Of a DNA stretch of 64,000 nt, positions 9,435-19,104 are shown in pieces (the first letter of the stretch is position 1; every line of letters begins with the position of its first letter). The notes under the pieces were generated by a model, which was not told the DNA's origin, searched no databases, and saw only the letters and a program-made list of their open reading frames with translations. The position numbers and the translations under genes are program-made. The DNA is taken from positions 1,054,001 through 1,118,000 of the forward strand of contig NZ_CP049990.1 in NCBI RefSeq assembly GCF_011388195.1, in the 5' to 3' direction. Source of the DNA: Pusillimonas sp. DMV24BSW_D. Lineage in GTDB: Bacteria > Pseudomonadota > Gammaproteobacteria > Burkholderiales > Burkholderiaceae_B.

Positions 9435-10067
9435 TTAAGCTGCTTCCTCCGCCAGCGCCTCACGGCCAACTCTCAGTTCACGTGCCATTTGGGCCACGTG
9501 GCGCCCCTGGAATCGGGCGCCGTCCAATTCATTTTCACTGGGCTGACGCGAGCCATCGCCATTGGCAATGGTTGACGCGCCGTAAGGGGAGCCGCCGGTA
9601 ATCTGAGTGTTGTCGGTTTGACCCTGGAACGAATAAGGGAGGCCGACTACGCTCATGCCATGGTGCAGCAATACGGTGTGAAAGGTTAACAAGGTGCTTT
9701 CCTGGCCGCCGTGTTGTGTTGCGGTTGAGGTAAAGACACTGCCTATTTTGCCAACCAGCTTACCCTGCGCCCACAAGCCACCGGTTTGATCCAGAAAGTT
9801 TTTCATTTGTGCGGCCATGTTACCGAAGCGCGTCGGCGTACCGAAGATAATGGCGTCGTATTCGGCCAGTTCTTCAGGCCGTGCAATGGGCGCTGCCTGT
9901 TCAAGCTTGTAGTGGCCCGCTTTGGCGACGTCTTCGGGGACAAGTTCAGGCACGCGTTTGATATCGACCTGTGTACCTTCTACGGCGCGGGCGCCTTCGG
10001 CGACGGCTTGCGCCATGGTTTCAATATGACCATAGGTTGAATAATATAAAACAAGCACTTTTGACAT
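9435..10067 (-). CDS. wrbA: NAD(P)H:quinone oxidoreductase, WrbA type
   Basis: WrbA is an FMN flavoprotein that reduces quinones by two electrons, avoiding semiquinone radicals. The 210-residue protein begins [16 protein letters not shown] (FMN phosphate loop) and has [28 protein letters not shown] and the C-terminal [19 protein letters not shown], all hallmarks of the family. AAGGAG lies 8 bases before the ATG. The neighbouring pirin gene on the same strand and a divergent LysR gene point to a quinone or electrophile stress group. Confidence 0.95.
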   Translation of the reverse strand: MSKVLVLYYSTYGHIETMAQAVAEGARAVEGTQVDIKRVPELVPEDVAKAGHYKLEQAAPIARPEELAEYDAIIFGTPTRFGNMAAQMKNFLDQTGGLWAQGKLVGKIGSVFTSTATQHGGQESTLLTFHTVLLHHGMSVVGLPYSFQGQTDNTQITGGSPYGASTIANGDGSRQPSENELDGARFQGRHVAQMARELRVGREALAEEAA

Positions 10068-10138
10068 GGTGTTGACTCCTTCAGAGATCAGTTAAGTTTT
10101 AAAATTGGTTTCGGTAGAGCCCCGGCGGGGCACAATGT

Positions 10139-10837
10139 TTAAGGCAAATCAAAGAGCAGAATTTCGGCGTTGTCCCCTTCACTCAGCAACAGCGCCAATT
10201 CATCCAGTACTTTTAAGCCGTCGCCGGTTTTCAGTTCGTGGTTGTTCACTTTGATGCTTCCCTGGGCAACATGCACGTATGTTTGGCGCCCGAATGGTGG
10301 TGCGTACTCAATGTGTTCATCGCCATTGAGCAGGGTCGCGTAAATACGTGCGTCTTGATGCAGAAAGAGGGCGTCGTCGTTAGGGTCTCCAGATGCCAGC
10401 AGTTTCAGTTGGCCACGCTTTTGCGCATCTTGTATGTGACGTTCCTGGTAGGACGGCGTCACGTTCTGTTGATCAGGCAGTATCCAGATTTGCAGAAAAT
10501 GTACCGGGTCGTTTTGCGAAGGATTGAATTCGCTATGTTGAACGCCGGTACCTGCGCTCATTAACTGCACGTCGCCCGGCCTCAGGGTTGAACCTGATCC
10601 CATCGAGTCGCGGTGTTGGAGCGCGCCTTCCAGCACATAGGAAAGAATCTCCATGTCGCGATGCCCGTGGGTACCAAATCCTTGGCCCGGCTGCACGGTA
10701 TCGTCGTTAATCACACGCAGGGCGCTCCAGCCCATGTGGGCCGGATCGTGGTAATGGCCGAACGAGAAAGAGTGATAACTGTTGAGCCAGTCGAGTTGAA
10801 CGTGACCGCGCTCGTTGGCATGACGTACTTCGATCAT
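10139..10837 (-). CDS. Pirin family protein (YhhW-like bicupin)
   Basis: A 232-residue cupin protein with the pirin N-domain pattern FSFGHYHDPAHMGWSALRVINDD, then GFGTHGHRDMEILSYVLEGALQHRDS, which supplies the metal-binding His residues (HGH and, further on, HSEFN). The closest characterised relatives, such as E. coli YhhW, have quercetinase activity; the physiological substrate is not known. It lies upstream of wrbA on the same strand, separated by about 70 bases that include a GC-rich palindrome (GCCCCGGCGGGGC, 10119-10131). It is divergent from a LysR regulator, with a shared inverted repeat between them. Confidence 0.9.
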   Translation of the reverse strand: MIEVRHANERGHVQLDWLNSYHSFSFGHYHDPAHMGWSALRVINDDTVQPGQGFGTHGHRDMEILSYVLEGALQHRDSMGSGSTLRPGDVQLMSAGTGVQHSEFNPSQNDPVHFLQIWILPDQQNVTPSYQERHIQDAQKRGQLKLLASGDPNDDALFLHQDARIYATLLNGDEHIEYAPPFGRQTYVHVAQGSIKVNNHELKTGDGLKVLDELALLLSEGDNAEILLFDLP

Positions 10838-10875
10838 GATGTGCTCTTGTTTAAGTTAAGTTAGGATCCATTCTA

Positions 10876-10928
10876 TATTCGATAAATGTGATAAAAAAGC
10901 GCTAAAATTTGATTATTAATATCGAATA
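10876..10928. promoter_or_regulatory. Inverted repeat in the pirin/LysR divergent promoter
   Basis: TATTCGATA (10876-10884) and its exact reverse complement TATCGAATA (10920-10928) are 35 bases apart in an AT-rich intergenic region. LysR regulators usually bind two sites in such divergent regions, so this is the best candidate operator for the LysR gene that follows. This is inference from position and symmetry only. Confidence 0.5.
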
Positions 10929-10944
10929 AATAGATATATTCTGC

Positions 10945-11847
10945 GTGAACAGAATGGATTACTTAAAAACAACCCTGGAGCAATGGCGCGCACTGGCGGC
11001 GGTAGTGGAGCACGGCGGCTTTGCCCAAGCGGCTCAGGCATTGCATCGAAGCCAGTCTTCCATTAGTTATTTGGTGGGCAAGTTGCAGTCGCAAATCGAC
11101 TTGCCTTTACTGGAGGTGGAGGGACGCAAGGCACAACTTACCGATGCGGGGCATACACTGTTGACGCATGCTCAGGAGTTGTTAAGCGACGCCTATGAGC
11201 TGGAAGAACTGGCGCGTCGAATGGGGGCGGGTTGGGAGGCTGAGTTGCGCCTTGTGGTTGATGTCGCCTTTCCCAAAGCCGTGTTGGTACAGGCGCTGAA
11301 GCGTTTCTCTCAGGAGGCGCCCTTTACCCGCCTGAAACTCAGCGAGGTGGTGTTGTCGGGGGCGGAGGAAGCGTTGCTCGATCAGGAAGCCGACATGATG
11401 ATTGGGGCTTATATCCCCCACGGACATCTGGGGCAGGTCTTGTTGAACGTGCCGTTTATCGCCGTTGCATGCCGCGACCATCCCCTTATTCAATTAGGTC
11501 GTCCTGTCGGTGAAGACGACTTGAAGCGACATATGCATATCGTGGTGAGAGATTCCGGCACGCAGAACCCGCGTAACGAGGGCTGGTTGGGCTCGACACA
11601 ACGCTGGACGGTCAGTAGTCTTGAGGCGTCGGTGTCTTTGGTGGCTGGGGGCCTGGGGTTTGCGTGGTTGCCTCAGCATTTGGTTGAGCCCTATTTAACT
11701 CAGGGTATGTTGGTGCCAATCCCCGTTGAATTAGGTCAGATACGCCAAACACCGTTGTACCTGGTGTTTGGAACGGGGGCGCAAACCGGGCCCGCTGCGA
11801 GTTGCCTGGCGGGCATACTGCAGGAATTAGGTCAGCAAGAGCGCTAG
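10945..11847 (+). CDS. LysR family transcriptional regulator
   Basis: A DNA-binding regulator of 300 residues. The N-terminal winged helix-turn-helix is clear: WRALAAVVEHGGFAQAAQALHRSQSSISYLVGKLQ, about residues 14-50. An effector-binding domain follows with the usual AGGLGFAWLP segment near residue 240. The GTG at 10945 gives MNRMDYL; the ATG three codons later (10954) is equally possible, and neither has a strong ribosome site. Divergence from the pirin-wrbA pair suggests it controls them, probably in response to a quinone-like or oxidising signal. Confidence 0.9.
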   Translation: MNRMDYLKTTLEQWRALAAVVEHGGFAQAAQALHRSQSSISYLVGKLQSQIDLPLLEVEGRKAQLTDAGHTLLTHAQELLSDAYELEELARRMGAGWEAELRLVVDVAFPKAVLVQALKRFSQEAPFTRLKLSEVVLSGAEEALLDQEADMMIGAYIPHGHLGQVLLNVPFIAVACRDHPLIQLGRPVGEDDLKRHMHIVVRDSGTQNPRNEGWLGSTQRWTVSSLEASVSLVAGGLGFAWLPQHLVEPYLTQGMLVPIPVELGQIRQTPLYLVFGTGAQTGPAASCLAGILQELGQQER

Positions 11848-11867
11848 AATGGCGCCATTGAAACGAG

Positions 11868-12548
11868 ATGAAGAGCATTATGGAAACGATTGAGTCTATT
11901 CTTCAGGCACGCTACAGTTGTCGGGCCTATCAGCCGCAACAGGTACCACGGGAAACCATTCAGGAAATTCTTGATCAGGCGCAGCGTTCCGCGTCATGGT
12001 GCAACGTGCAGCCATGGGAAATATTGCTGTTGGGGGGGGAGGCAACGCGCCGATTTGGCGATGCTTATTACGAACATGTTCAATCGCACCCGGCGAATCC
12101 TGATTTTCCCTGGCCCGAGCGTTACGAAGGGGTGTATCAGCAGCGTCGTCGCGAATGCGGGTACGCTTTATACAACACGTTGGAAATTAAAAAGGAAGAC
12201 CGTGAAGCCACTCAGCGACAAATGCTGGAGAACTACCGGTTTTTTGGCGCGCCGCACCTCGCACTAATAACAACTCCGAAAAAACTGGGTGTATATGGGG
12301 CGGTTGATTGCGGTATTTATGTGGCCAACTTTATGGCGCTGACGCACAGTCGTGGGCTTGCCTGTATTGCACAGGCAGCCGTAGCATCGCATCCCGACTT
12401 TGTGCGTGATTATTTCAATTTGCCGGAAGATCGCTTGCTGGTGTGTGGCATTGCCTTTGGTTACGAGGATGCCACCCAGAAAATCAATCAATATCGAACC
12501 ACGCGCGACTCAATCGACCACGTGGTTCGATGGGAAGGATTTAATTAA
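11868..12548 (+). CDS. Nitroreductase family oxidoreductase
   Basis: An FMN- and NAD(P)H-dependent reductase of the nitroreductase superfamily, 226 residues. The N-terminus has ARYSCRAYQPQQVPRETIQEILDQAQRSASWCNVQPWEI (FMN phosphate and dimer contacts). The C-terminal part has GLACIAQAAVASHPDFVRDYFNLPEDRLLVCGIAFGY, typical of the NfnB/BluB-like fold. The substrate cannot be told; quinones, nitroaromatics and enoates are all known in the family. A second ATG four codons in (11880) is possible. Its 3' end overlaps the end of the convergent helicase gene by 39 bases. Confidence 0.88.
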   Translation: MKSIMETIESILQARYSCRAYQPQQVPRETIQEILDQAQRSASWCNVQPWEILLLGGEATRRFGDAYYEHVQSHPANPDFPWPERYEGVYQQRRRECGYALYNTLEIKKEDREATQRQMLENYRFFGAPHLALITTPKKLGVYGAVDCGIYVANFMALTHSRGLACIAQAAVASHPDFVRDYFNLPEDRLLVCGIAFGYEDATQKINQYRTTRDSIDHVVRWEGFN

Positions 12549-13952
12549 GCAAACTGCGCATGGCGTGGCGCAGGGCGACGGCCCTGCGGCTTGGCGGCGT
12601 GTGCTGGGGCGACCCGCCGGTTTGGCGTACGAAGTTTGGTTTGCACCGTCGGGTTTGCCGGGCCGGCTACGTCCGCTACCGTTTTTCTCGAACGGGCTGT
12701 TGCCATAGGCTTTTTTGGTGAAACCCTCTTTGGCTTTACCAGGCGCGCCGCCAGGCTTACGCTTACCGGCAAATTTGCCTGCACGCTTAGGGCCGCTTGA
12801 TGCAGTTTTCTTGGGCTCCAAACCGGTAATGGTTTCAGATGGAATGGGCTGCCCGATAAAGTTTTCAATGCGGCGAATTTTGTAGCGTTCGGCATGGGTT
12901 GCCAACGTATATGCCAAACCGCTATTGCCTGCACGGCCGGTACGGCCAATGCGGTGGGTATAGTCTTCCGGCTGCATGGGCAGGTCGTAGTTAATGGCAT
13001 GGCTGATGCCTTGTACGTCGATGCCGCGGGCGGCAACGTCGGTGGCAACCAGAATACGCAGTTTCTGACGTTGCAGCAGGCCAAGTGTACGGGTGCGCTG
13101 GCGCTGATTCATGTCGCCATGCAAGGCGGCAGCGGTGTAGCCTTGGTCTGATAGTTTTTCAGCCAAGTCGTCTGCGCCACGTTTGGTTGCCGTAAATACA
13201 ATCGCCTGGTTCAGGCGGCTGTCGCGCAACAAGTGGTCAAGCAACTGCATTTTGTGCTTGTTATCGTCGGCGTACAGCAGGCTTTGTGTAATGTTGGCGT
13301 GCTTCTCTTTCTGGCCCGATACTTCAATGCGAACGGGTTCGCGCATCATTTTGGCGGCAAGCGTTGCAATGGAGCCATCCAGGGTTGCCGAGAACAGCAG
13401 TGTCTGACGTTGCTTGGGCGCAGCGGCCACAATGGCTTCAATGTCTTCAATAAAGCCCATGTCCAGCATGCGGTCGGCTTCATCAAGTACCAGTGTATGA
13501 ATGTTCGACAAGTTGATACGGCGTGCGCGCAAATGGTCGATCAGGCGTCCGGGTGTAGCTACCAGTACGTCGACACGGCGCGACAGTGCTTTGATTTGGG
13601 CACCGTAAGGCATGCCGCCAACCACAACCGCTGTATGCAGGCCTTTAATGCCGGCGCCATAGCTTTTTGTTGCTTCGGCTACTTGCATAGCCAGTTCACG
13701 TGTGGGTGTCAACACCAGCACCTGAACGTTTTGACCCTTTTTGTTTTCCGCTGCAGCCTGTGCAATACGGTTCAAAGCAGGCAGCATGAATGCCGCTGTT
13801 TTACCACTACCGGTTTGTGCCGATACCATTAGGTCGAGGCCTTCCAATGCTTTTGGAATGGACGCCGACTGAACGGGGGTAGGGGCGCTGAATCCGGCGC
13901 TTTGCAAGGCAGATAGCAGTACGGGTTCGAGACCCAGGGTTTCGAAAGACAT
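12510..13952 (-). CDS. rhlE: DEAD-box RNA helicase, RhlE-like
   Basis: An ATP-dependent RNA helicase of 480 residues, likely acting in ribosome assembly or RNA decay. Motifs in order: Q-motif region FETLGLEP...PTPVQ (2-28), AQTGSGKT (45-52), PTRELAMQV, DEAD, SAT and HRIGRTGRAG. A basic, low-complexity C-terminal tail (about 375-480) rich in Lys, Gly, Pro and Arg is typical of RNA-binding extensions. The last about 13 residues run antisense across the end of the nitroreductase gene. A neighbouring frame would end at 12545, directly against the nitroreductase stop, so a 3' frameshift is possible but unproven. The upstream leader contains a conspicuous inverted repeat. Confidence 0.93.
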   Translation of the reverse strand: MSFETLGLEPVLLSALQSAGFSAPTPVQSASIPKALEGLDLMVSAQTGSGKTAAFMLPALNRIAQAAAENKKGQNVQVLVLTPTRELAMQVAEATKSYGAGIKGLHTAVVVGGMPYGAQIKALSRRVDVLVATPGRLIDHLRARRINLSNIHTLVLDEADRMLDMGFIEDIEAIVAAAPKQRQTLLFSATLDGSIATLAAKMMREPVRIEVSGQKEKHANITQSLLYADDNKHKMQLLDHLLRDSRLNQAIVFTATKRGADDLAEKLSDQGYTAAALHGDMNQRQRTRTLGLLQRQKLRILVATDVAARGIDVQGISHAINYDLPMQPEDYTHRIGRTGRAGNSGLAYTLATHAERYKIRRIENFIGQPIPSETITGLEPKKTASSGPKRAGKFAGKRKPGGAPGKAKEGFTKKAYGNSPFEKNGSGRSRPGKPDGANQTSYAKPAGRPSTRRQAAGPSPCATPCAVCLIKSFPSNHVVD

Positions 13953-14263
13953 GAGATATCCTTTGCCAATGAAGGCATTGTCAGGGAACGGGGGAGTTAT
14001 CCGGACCCGGTTGATTGAACATCGTGCCGACCAATCAACCTAAAGGACATCGTTATGTTTAAACGAGGAAACGACCAGGCTTGGGGGTCAGGAATCGATG
14101 GCGTTGAGCATGGGTGATTCTGGAATGAGCCAACTGCTAGTATGCGGCAGGGCCGCAAAAAAATGCCAACGCTTAAAAATGCAGTGGCCGCAGTATAGAC
14201 GCGGAATGCGACCTAGGGATAGTACTAATTTGTAACAGTCGTGAAGGTGACACGTTGTTTACG
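13953..14263 (-). promoter_or_regulatory. Leader and promoter region of the helicase gene
   Basis: This 311-base gap between ung and the helicase gene contains no gene. GGTTGATTG (14009-14017) and CAATCAACC (14032-14040) form a perfect 9-bp inverted repeat with a 14-base loop, about 57 bases upstream of the helicase ATG. On the minus strand a good -10 hexamer TATACT lies at 14192-14197, which would give a leader of roughly 230 bases. A GCGGC/GCCGC hairpin near 14145-14157 has its A-run on the wrong side to be a terminator for either gene. Confidence 0.45.
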
Positions 14264-14989
14264 TTACCAGTGGATGGGTGTTTGCCCTTGTTTTACTAAC
14301 CATTGGTTCGCCGATACAAAATGGTTGCAACCCAAAAAGGGAACAGGCGGGCGACGCGCAGAGAGTGGAGAAGGGTGGTTGGCTTTCAATATCAGGTTGT
14401 TGGGCGCTTCAGGCACGCAGCCGGCTTTTTGCTGTGCATGGTTCCCCCAAAGCATAAAAACTTTGGGTTGAGGCAGCGCGCCGGCAAAGCGGATAATCGA
14501 ATCGGTAATGGTTTCCCAACCCTTACGTGCATGCGAAGCGGGTTTGCCTTGTTCGACGGTTAATACGGTATTAAGCAACAGAACGCCTTGCTCCGCCCAG
14601 TGGGATAGGTCGTGCGCGGGCGATCGTAAAGCATCCGGCATACTTCGATGCAGCTCGCCAAATATATTGCGCAAACTGGGGGGGCACGGTGTGGTATCGG
14701 GAACCGAAAATGCCAGACCTTGTGCCTGGTTCGGCCCGTGGTAGGGGTCTTGTCCCAAAATGACAACCCGGATGTTTTCCGGGTGAACCAGTTGTAACGC
14801 TTTGAATACGTTTTTCGGAAAAATCGTGGCACCGTTCTGAAGCCGTTGGCTTAGAAACGCGTCGAGCGCTTCCAAGCAGCTTTTTTCCGGGCTTAAAGCA
14901 CGTTGCCATTCAACCGGGAGCGCCCGAAATTGCTCAAGCACCCCCCCTATGTATTGGTTGTCGTATTGAACGGATACAGAATGCGGCAT
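14264..14989 (-). CDS. ung: Uracil-DNA glycosylase
   Basis: Ung removes uracil from DNA to start base-excision repair. The 241-residue protein has all family 1 motifs: VVILGQDPYHGPNQAQGLAFSV (catalytic Asp in GQDPYHG), LLNTVLTVE, and the DNA-intercalating loop NHPSPLSA near the C-terminus. Start ATG at 14989. It lies 36 bases downstream of trpC on the same strand and may be the last gene of the trp transcript. Confidence 0.96.
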   Translation of the reverse strand: MPHSVSVQYDNQYIGGVLEQFRALPVEWQRALSPEKSCLEALDAFLSQRLQNGATIFPKNVFKALQLVHPENIRVVILGQDPYHGPNQAQGLAFSVPDTTPCPPSLRNIFGELHRSMPDALRSPAHDLSHWAEQGVLLLNTVLTVEQGKPASHARKGWETITDSIIRFAGALPQPKVFMLWGNHAQQKAGCVPEAPNNLILKANHPSPLSARRPPVPFLGCNHFVSANQWLVKQGQTPIHW

Positions 14990-15025
14990 CAGGTAAGTTT
15001 TAAAGTGTTATGCGCACAGAGGGTG

Positions 15026-15814
15026 TCAGAAAAAGAGTTCCTCCAGGGCTTGACCCGGCTCTTCGGCGCGCATGAATCGCTCGCCTACCAAAAAGGCATT
15101 CACGTTATGGCTGCGCATGAGTTCAACGTCTTCGCGGGTGTGAATGGCACTTTCCGTCACAACCAAACGATCTGCGGGAATGAGCGGCAGCATGTCGATG
15201 GTGTTTTGCAGAGACACTTCGAAAGTGCGCAGATTCCGGTTGTTGACGCCAAGCAGTTTCGATTGCATTTGCAGGGCTATTTCCAGCTCATCACGATCAT
15301 GCACTTCAACCAGCACATCCATGCCCAGTTCCAGTGCCAGGCTTTCCAGTTCAAATAATTGCGACCGATCCAAAGCTGCCACAATCAATAGAATGCAGTC
15401 CGCGCCGAGTGCGCGGGAATGGGCGATCTGGTAGGGGTCGATCATGAAGTCTTTGCGCAGGATGGGGAGCGAGCATGCCGCCCGCGCCTGGCGCAGGTAA
15501 TCGTATGAACCCTGGAAATACTGCACATCGGTGAGTACGGACAGGCAGGCGGCGCCGTGTGCCGCATATGAGCTCGCAATATTGGCAGGGTTGAAGTCTT
15601 CCCGAATCACACCTTTTGAGGGTGACGCTTTTTTTACCTCGGCAATGACCGCAGGCTTGCCTTGTTCGATTTTGCTTTCCAAGGCATTGATGAAGCCACG
15701 CAGATCTTTGCGGCTTTGTGCTTCGCGCAAGACCTCGGCTTCACTGCGCATCTGGCGCGCCGTAGCGACTTCGGTCTTTTTGGTTTCCAGTATTTTTTTA
15801 AGAATGTCACTCAT
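15026..15814 (-). CDS. trpC: Indole-3-glycerol phosphate synthase
   Basis: TrpC closes the indole ring from carboxyphenylamino-deoxyribulose phosphate in tryptophan synthesis. The 262-residue monofunctional enzyme shows [17 protein letters not shown] at the start, [21 protein letters not shown] (catalytic Lys and phosphate contacts), [13 protein letters not shown] and [14 protein letters not shown], with [10 protein letters not shown] and [10 protein letters not shown] at the end. Its ATG overlaps the trpD stop by 4 bases, indicating coupled translation. Confidence 0.97.
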   Translation of the reverse strand: MSDILKKILETKKTEVATARQMRSEAEVLREAQSRKDLRGFINALESKIEQGKPAVIAEVKKASPSKGVIREDFNPANIASSYAAHGAACLSVLTDVQYFQGSYDYLRQARAACSLPILRKDFMIDPYQIAHSRALGADCILLIVAALDRSQLFELESLALELGMDVLVEVHDRDELEIALQMQSKLLGVNNRNLRTFEVSLQNTIDMLPLIPADRLVVTESAIHTREDVELMRSHNVNAFLVGERFMRAEEPGQALEELFF

Positions 15815-16845
15815 GACTTGAATTTCCGGGTATACGCGGCGAATGTTTCCAGTTGTTCGCGCGCGGCGCCGCTGGCAATGAGTTCAAATGCCAGTTTGAC
15901 GCCTTCTTTCATTGTTTGGGTGCGGTTGGCGGCATAAATGGCCAAACCTGCATTGAGCGCAACGATATCACGAGCCGGGCCTTCGACATTATCCAGAGCT
16001 TCCCTTACCAGGGCTGCGGACTCTTCCCGGTTATTAACTTTAAGCGAACGGTTTGAAGACATCGTGACATTAAAGTCTTCCGGGTGAATTTCATACTCAT
16101 TGATTTCACCGTCTTTGAGCTCGCCAATGAGCGTGGGCGCGCCCAGCGAGACCTCGTCCATGCCGTCTTTGCCGTGTACGATCAGAACGTGCTTGGATCC
16201 GAGGCGTTCCAATACCCGTACCTGAATGCCGACCAGGTCGCCGTGAAATACGCCCATCAACTGGTTACCCGCCCCTGCAGGGTTGGTGAGTGGCCCAAGG
16301 ATATTAAATATGGTTTTGATGCCGAGCTCTTTGCGGATGGGGGCCACATACTTCATGGCGCCATGGTGGGCCGGGGCGAACATGAAGCCCATGCCCGTTT
16401 CGGCAATACACTCTGCAATTTGTTCGGGCGTGAGTTCAATGTTCACACCGAGTGCCTCAACCACGTCGACACTGCCCGACGATGACGAGGCACTGCGACC
16501 GCCATGTTTGGCAACTTTAGCGCCTGAGGCGGCGGCAACGAACATGGCCGCCGTGGAGATGTTGAAGGTGTTGCTGCCATCGCCGCCGGTGCCGGCCATA
16601 TCCAAAAGTTCATCCGGGTTGGGCGTTTCCACTTTTGTGGCGAATTCGCGCATGACTTGCGCTGCGGCAGTGATTTCACCAATGGTCTCTTTCTTTACGC
16701 GTAGGCCCATGATCAGGGCGGTGGCCATTTGTGGCGACATTTCACCACGCATCAGGGTACGCATAAGCTGCAACATTTCATCGTGGAAAATCTCGCGGTG
16801 CTCTACGCAACGGGCCAAGGCTTCTGTAGGGGTAATGTGAGTCAT
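15811..16845 (-). CDS. trpD: Anthranilate phosphoribosyltransferase
   Basis: TrpD joins anthranilate to phosphoribosyl pyrophosphate. The 344-residue protein has the GTGGDG motif (in [18 protein letters not shown]), the [21 protein letters not shown] segment, [22 protein letters not shown] and [13 protein letters not shown], which together form the PRPP and anthranilate sites. It is a stand-alone TrpD, not fused to TrpG. It lies 15 bases after trpG and overlaps trpC. Confidence 0.97.
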   Translation of the reverse strand: MTHITPTEALARCVEHREIFHDEMLQLMRTLMRGEMSPQMATALIMGLRVKKETIGEITAAAQVMREFATKVETPNPDELLDMAGTGGDGSNTFNISTAAMFVAAASGAKVAKHGGRSASSSSGSVDVVEALGVNIELTPEQIAECIAETGMGFMFAPAHHGAMKYVAPIRKELGIKTIFNILGPLTNPAGAGNQLMGVFHGDLVGIQVRVLERLGSKHVLIVHGKDGMDEVSLGAPTLIGELKDGEINEYEIHPEDFNVTMSSNRSLKVNNREESAALVREALDNVEGPARDIVALNAGLAIYAANRTQTMKEGVKLAFELIASGAAREQLETFAAYTRKFKS

Positions 16846-16860
16846 TTTGCTTTCCTTTTT

Positions 16861-17424
16861 CTATATTTTAAGAAATCGTTCAAGCAAGGCGTGGCCATGC
16901 TCGCTCAGGATGGATTCGGGATGAAACTGTACGCCGAAGATCGGGTCGGTTTTGTGACGGATACCCATGATTTCACCATCGTCGGTTTGCGCGGTGATTT
17001 CCAGGCAGTCGGGCAGGGTGCTGCGGTTGATCGCCAGAGAGTGGTAACGCGTAACGGTAAAAGGAGACGGTAACCCGGTGAAAATGTCTTCGCCCTTATG
17101 TTGAATGGGTGAGGTTTTCCCGTGCATAAGGGTTTGGGCCCGCACAATATCGCCGCCGAAAGCCGCTCCGATTGCCTGGTGTCCCAGACAAACACCCAGA
17201 ATCGGTACTTTCCCGGCCAGCGCCTGAATCAGTTCAATTGAAACGCCGGCTTGATCCGGCGCACAAGGGCCGGGCGAGATACATAAACGATCGGGCTGCA
17301 GTGCCAGCAGTTCAGGTAGAGTGAGTTGGTCATTACGAACAACGTGAACCTCTTCCCCCAGTTCGCCAAAGTAATGCACCAGGTTGTAGGTGAATGAGTC
17401 GTAGTTATCAAGCATAAGCAGCAT
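16861..17424 (-). CDS. trpG: Anthranilate synthase glutamine amidotransferase subunit
   Basis: TrpG hydrolyses glutamine and passes ammonia to TrpE. The 187-residue class I amidotransferase starts [23 protein letters not shown] and contains the catalytic [13 protein letters not shown] (nucleophile Cys) and [10 protein letters not shown] (catalytic His and Glu). As in many proteobacteria it may also serve as PabA for folate synthesis, since the families are interchangeable; no pabB is seen in this window. It sits 22 bases after trpE. Confidence 0.95.
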   Translation of the reverse strand: MLLMLDNYDSFTYNLVHYFGELGEEVHVVRNDQLTLPELLALQPDRLCISPGPCAPDQAGVSIELIQALAGKVPILGVCLGHQAIGAAFGGDIVRAQTLMHGKTSPIQHKGEDIFTGLPSPFTVTRYHSLAINRSTLPDCLEITAQTDDGEIMGIRHKTDPIFGVQFHPESILSEHGHALLERFLKI

Positions 17425-17446
17425 TTTGTGTCTCCGGCGACGGGGC

Positions 17447-18967
17447 TTAAATGGGTTCGTCTAAACCAAATTGGACTTTTTCAGCGGCGCGAATCAGCGC
17501 GCGTGCCTTCGCTTCAGTTTCCTGCCATTCTTTTTCCGGGTCCGAATCAGCCACAATGCCGGCTGCTGCCTGAACGTACAGCATGCCGTTTTTAATGATG
17601 CCGGTACGAATGGCAATGGCCACGTCCATTTCACCGCTATAGCTTAGGTAACCTGCCGCACCACCATAAATGCCGCGGCGAACGGGTTCCAGCTCATCAA
17701 TAATCTCCATCGCGCGCACTTTGGGGGCGCCGGTTAACGTGCCGGCCGGGAAAGAGGCCCGCAAGACGTCCATATTGCTCAGTTCCGGCTTCAGTTCACC
17801 GCACACGTTGGACACCAGGTGTTGCACATGAGAGTAACGCTCAATGGCCATGGTTTCGGTTACTTCAACCGTACCGGTTTTAGCCACGCGCCCGACATCG
17901 TTACGAGCCAGATCAATCAGCATCACATGTTCCGCCCGCTCTTTCGGGTCGGCTTGCAGCTCTTCAGCCAGGCGCATATCTTCGGTCGGGGTGGACCCGC
18001 GAGGACGCGTGCCGGCCAGCGGGCGAATAGTCACTTTAGTGGTTTCTTCCGCACCTTCGCGAACCGTTTCCTGACGCACCAGAATTTCAGGCGATGCGCC
18101 CACGACGTGAAAATCGTCGAAATTCCAGTAGTACATGTACGGTGAGGGATTGAGCGAGCGCAGGGCGCGATACAGCGAAAGCGGGGAGTCGCGAAACGGC
18201 TTTGAGATGACCTGACCTACTTGTACTTGCATGACGTCACCGGCCTCAATGTATTCTTTTGCCTTATGTACGGCGGCCAGGTAGTCTTCTTTTTCGAAAT
18301 CCCGGTAGGTGTCGGTTTGCAGGCTGGCGTAAGCGTAGGGAATCACCACTGGTGTACGCAGTTTTTGTCTCAGTGCTTTAAGACGCCGTTTGGCCTGAAT
18401 GTAGCTTTCCGGTTGCGCGGTGTCCGCATACACCAGCAAATAGGTTTTTCCGGCCAGGTTATCCACAATAACCAGTTCGTCGATATGCAGCAGCATCAGG
18501 TCGGGTGTACCTTCGCCCTGCCCTGAAGGGAAGGGTTTTACGGCCGGCCCCAACTTTGGCTCCACGTGTCGCACAGTGTCGTAGCCGAAGTAGCCGGCCA
18601 AGCCGCCTGCAAAACGTGGCATGCCCGGCCGCAGCGCGACTTTGAAACGGTTTTGGTAGCTTTCCACGAATGCCAGCGGGTCGCCCTCATGAGTTTCAAC
18701 CACTTTGCCCTGTTTCAGCACTTCAGTTTTGTTGCCGGTGGCCCGAATCACTGTATGTGCCGGCAAGCCGATGAACGAATAACGGCCAAAGCGCTCACCA
18801 CTGACAACAGACTCCAGCAGACAACTGTTGCGTCCGCCCTCCGGCGAGTTATGGGCCAGTTTCAAATAAATGCTTAAGGGCGTATCCAGGTCGGCATAGG
18901 TTTCAGCAATGAGCGGTATACGGTTGAAACCTTGAGCTGCAAGTGCATTGAATTCTATTTCTGTCAT
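17447..18967 (-). CDS. trpE: Anthranilate synthase component I
   Basis: TrpE converts chorismate and ammonia to anthranilate, the first committed step of tryptophan synthesis. The 506-residue protein has a chorismate-binding C-terminal domain with [69 protein letters not shown] and the final [19 protein letters not shown]. The N-terminal region includes [16 protein letters not shown], part of the feedback tryptophan site (the ESV...R-type element). Transcription should be controlled by the attenuator and leader peptide located directly upstream, with gph and rpe further upstream. Confidence 0.97.
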   Translation of the reverse strand: MTEIEFNALAAQGFNRIPLIAETYADLDTPLSIYLKLAHNSPEGGRNSCLLESVVSGERFGRYSFIGLPAHTVIRATGNKTEVLKQGKVVETHEGDPLAFVESYQNRFKVALRPGMPRFAGGLAGYFGYDTVRHVEPKLGPAVKPFPSGQGEGTPDLMLLHIDELVIVDNLAGKTYLLVYADTAQPESYIQAKRRLKALRQKLRTPVVIPYAYASLQTDTYRDFEKEDYLAAVHKAKEYIEAGDVMQVQVGQVISKPFRDSPLSLYRALRSLNPSPYMYYWNFDDFHVVGASPEILVRQETVREGAEETTKVTIRPLAGTRPRGSTPTEDMRLAEELQADPKERAEHVMLIDLARNDVGRVAKTGTVEVTETMAIERYSHVQHLVSNVCGELKPELSNMDVLRASFPAGTLTGAPKVRAMEIIDELEPVRRGIYGGAAGYLSYSGEMDVAIAIRTGIIKNGMLYVQAAAGIVADSDPEKEWQETEAKARALIRAAEKVQFGLDEPI

Positions 18968-19012
18968 GGTGTTCTCTGTTGGAGTTACTGGGAAGCACGC
19001 AGCGGACAGAAA

Positions 19013-19046
19013 CTAAAAAGCCCGGCTACGTGTGTAGATCCGGGCT
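19013..19046 (-). terminator. trp attenuator terminator
   Basis: Read on the minus strand, AGCCCGG (19046-19040) pairs with CCGGGCT (19025-19019), with an inner CTAC/GTAG extension, and is followed by a T-run (19018-19014). It lies about 50 bases before the trpE ATG and about 60 bases after the leader peptide stop. A segment inside trpL, CCGGGT (19118-19113), can pair with the 5' arm GCCCGG, which would break the terminator. That alternative pairing is inferred. Confidence 0.85.
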
Positions 19047-19065
19047 GGATTCAAACTGACTTTTA

Positions 19066-19093
19066 GCGCGAAAGTTGCTTTTTAATTTCGCGC
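19066..19093 (-). promoter_or_regulatory. Intermediate stem of the trp leader
   Basis: GCGCGAAA and TTTCGCGC form a perfect 8-bp stem with a 12-base loop, between the leader peptide stop and the attenuator terminator. It could act as the middle (pause or antiterminator-competing) hairpin of the attenuation switch; its exact role is inferred. Confidence 0.55.
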
Positions 19094-19104
19094 CAGGAGA
19101 CGAT

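Noticed and set aside
10119-10131. GCCCCGGCGGGGC palindrome between pirin and wrbA, considered as a terminator
   Set aside because: No T-run follows on either strand and both genes appear to be one transcription unit.
12545-13084. 179-residue open frame within the helicase gene
   Set aside because: It is an alternate frame of the helicase; its low-complexity composition mirrors the helicase tail. Considered only as a possible frameshift end.
14145-14165. GCGGC/GCCGC hairpin with an A-run, considered as a terminator
   Set aside because: The A-run is 3' of the hairpin on the plus strand, so T residues precede rather than follow the stem on the minus strand where the genes lie.
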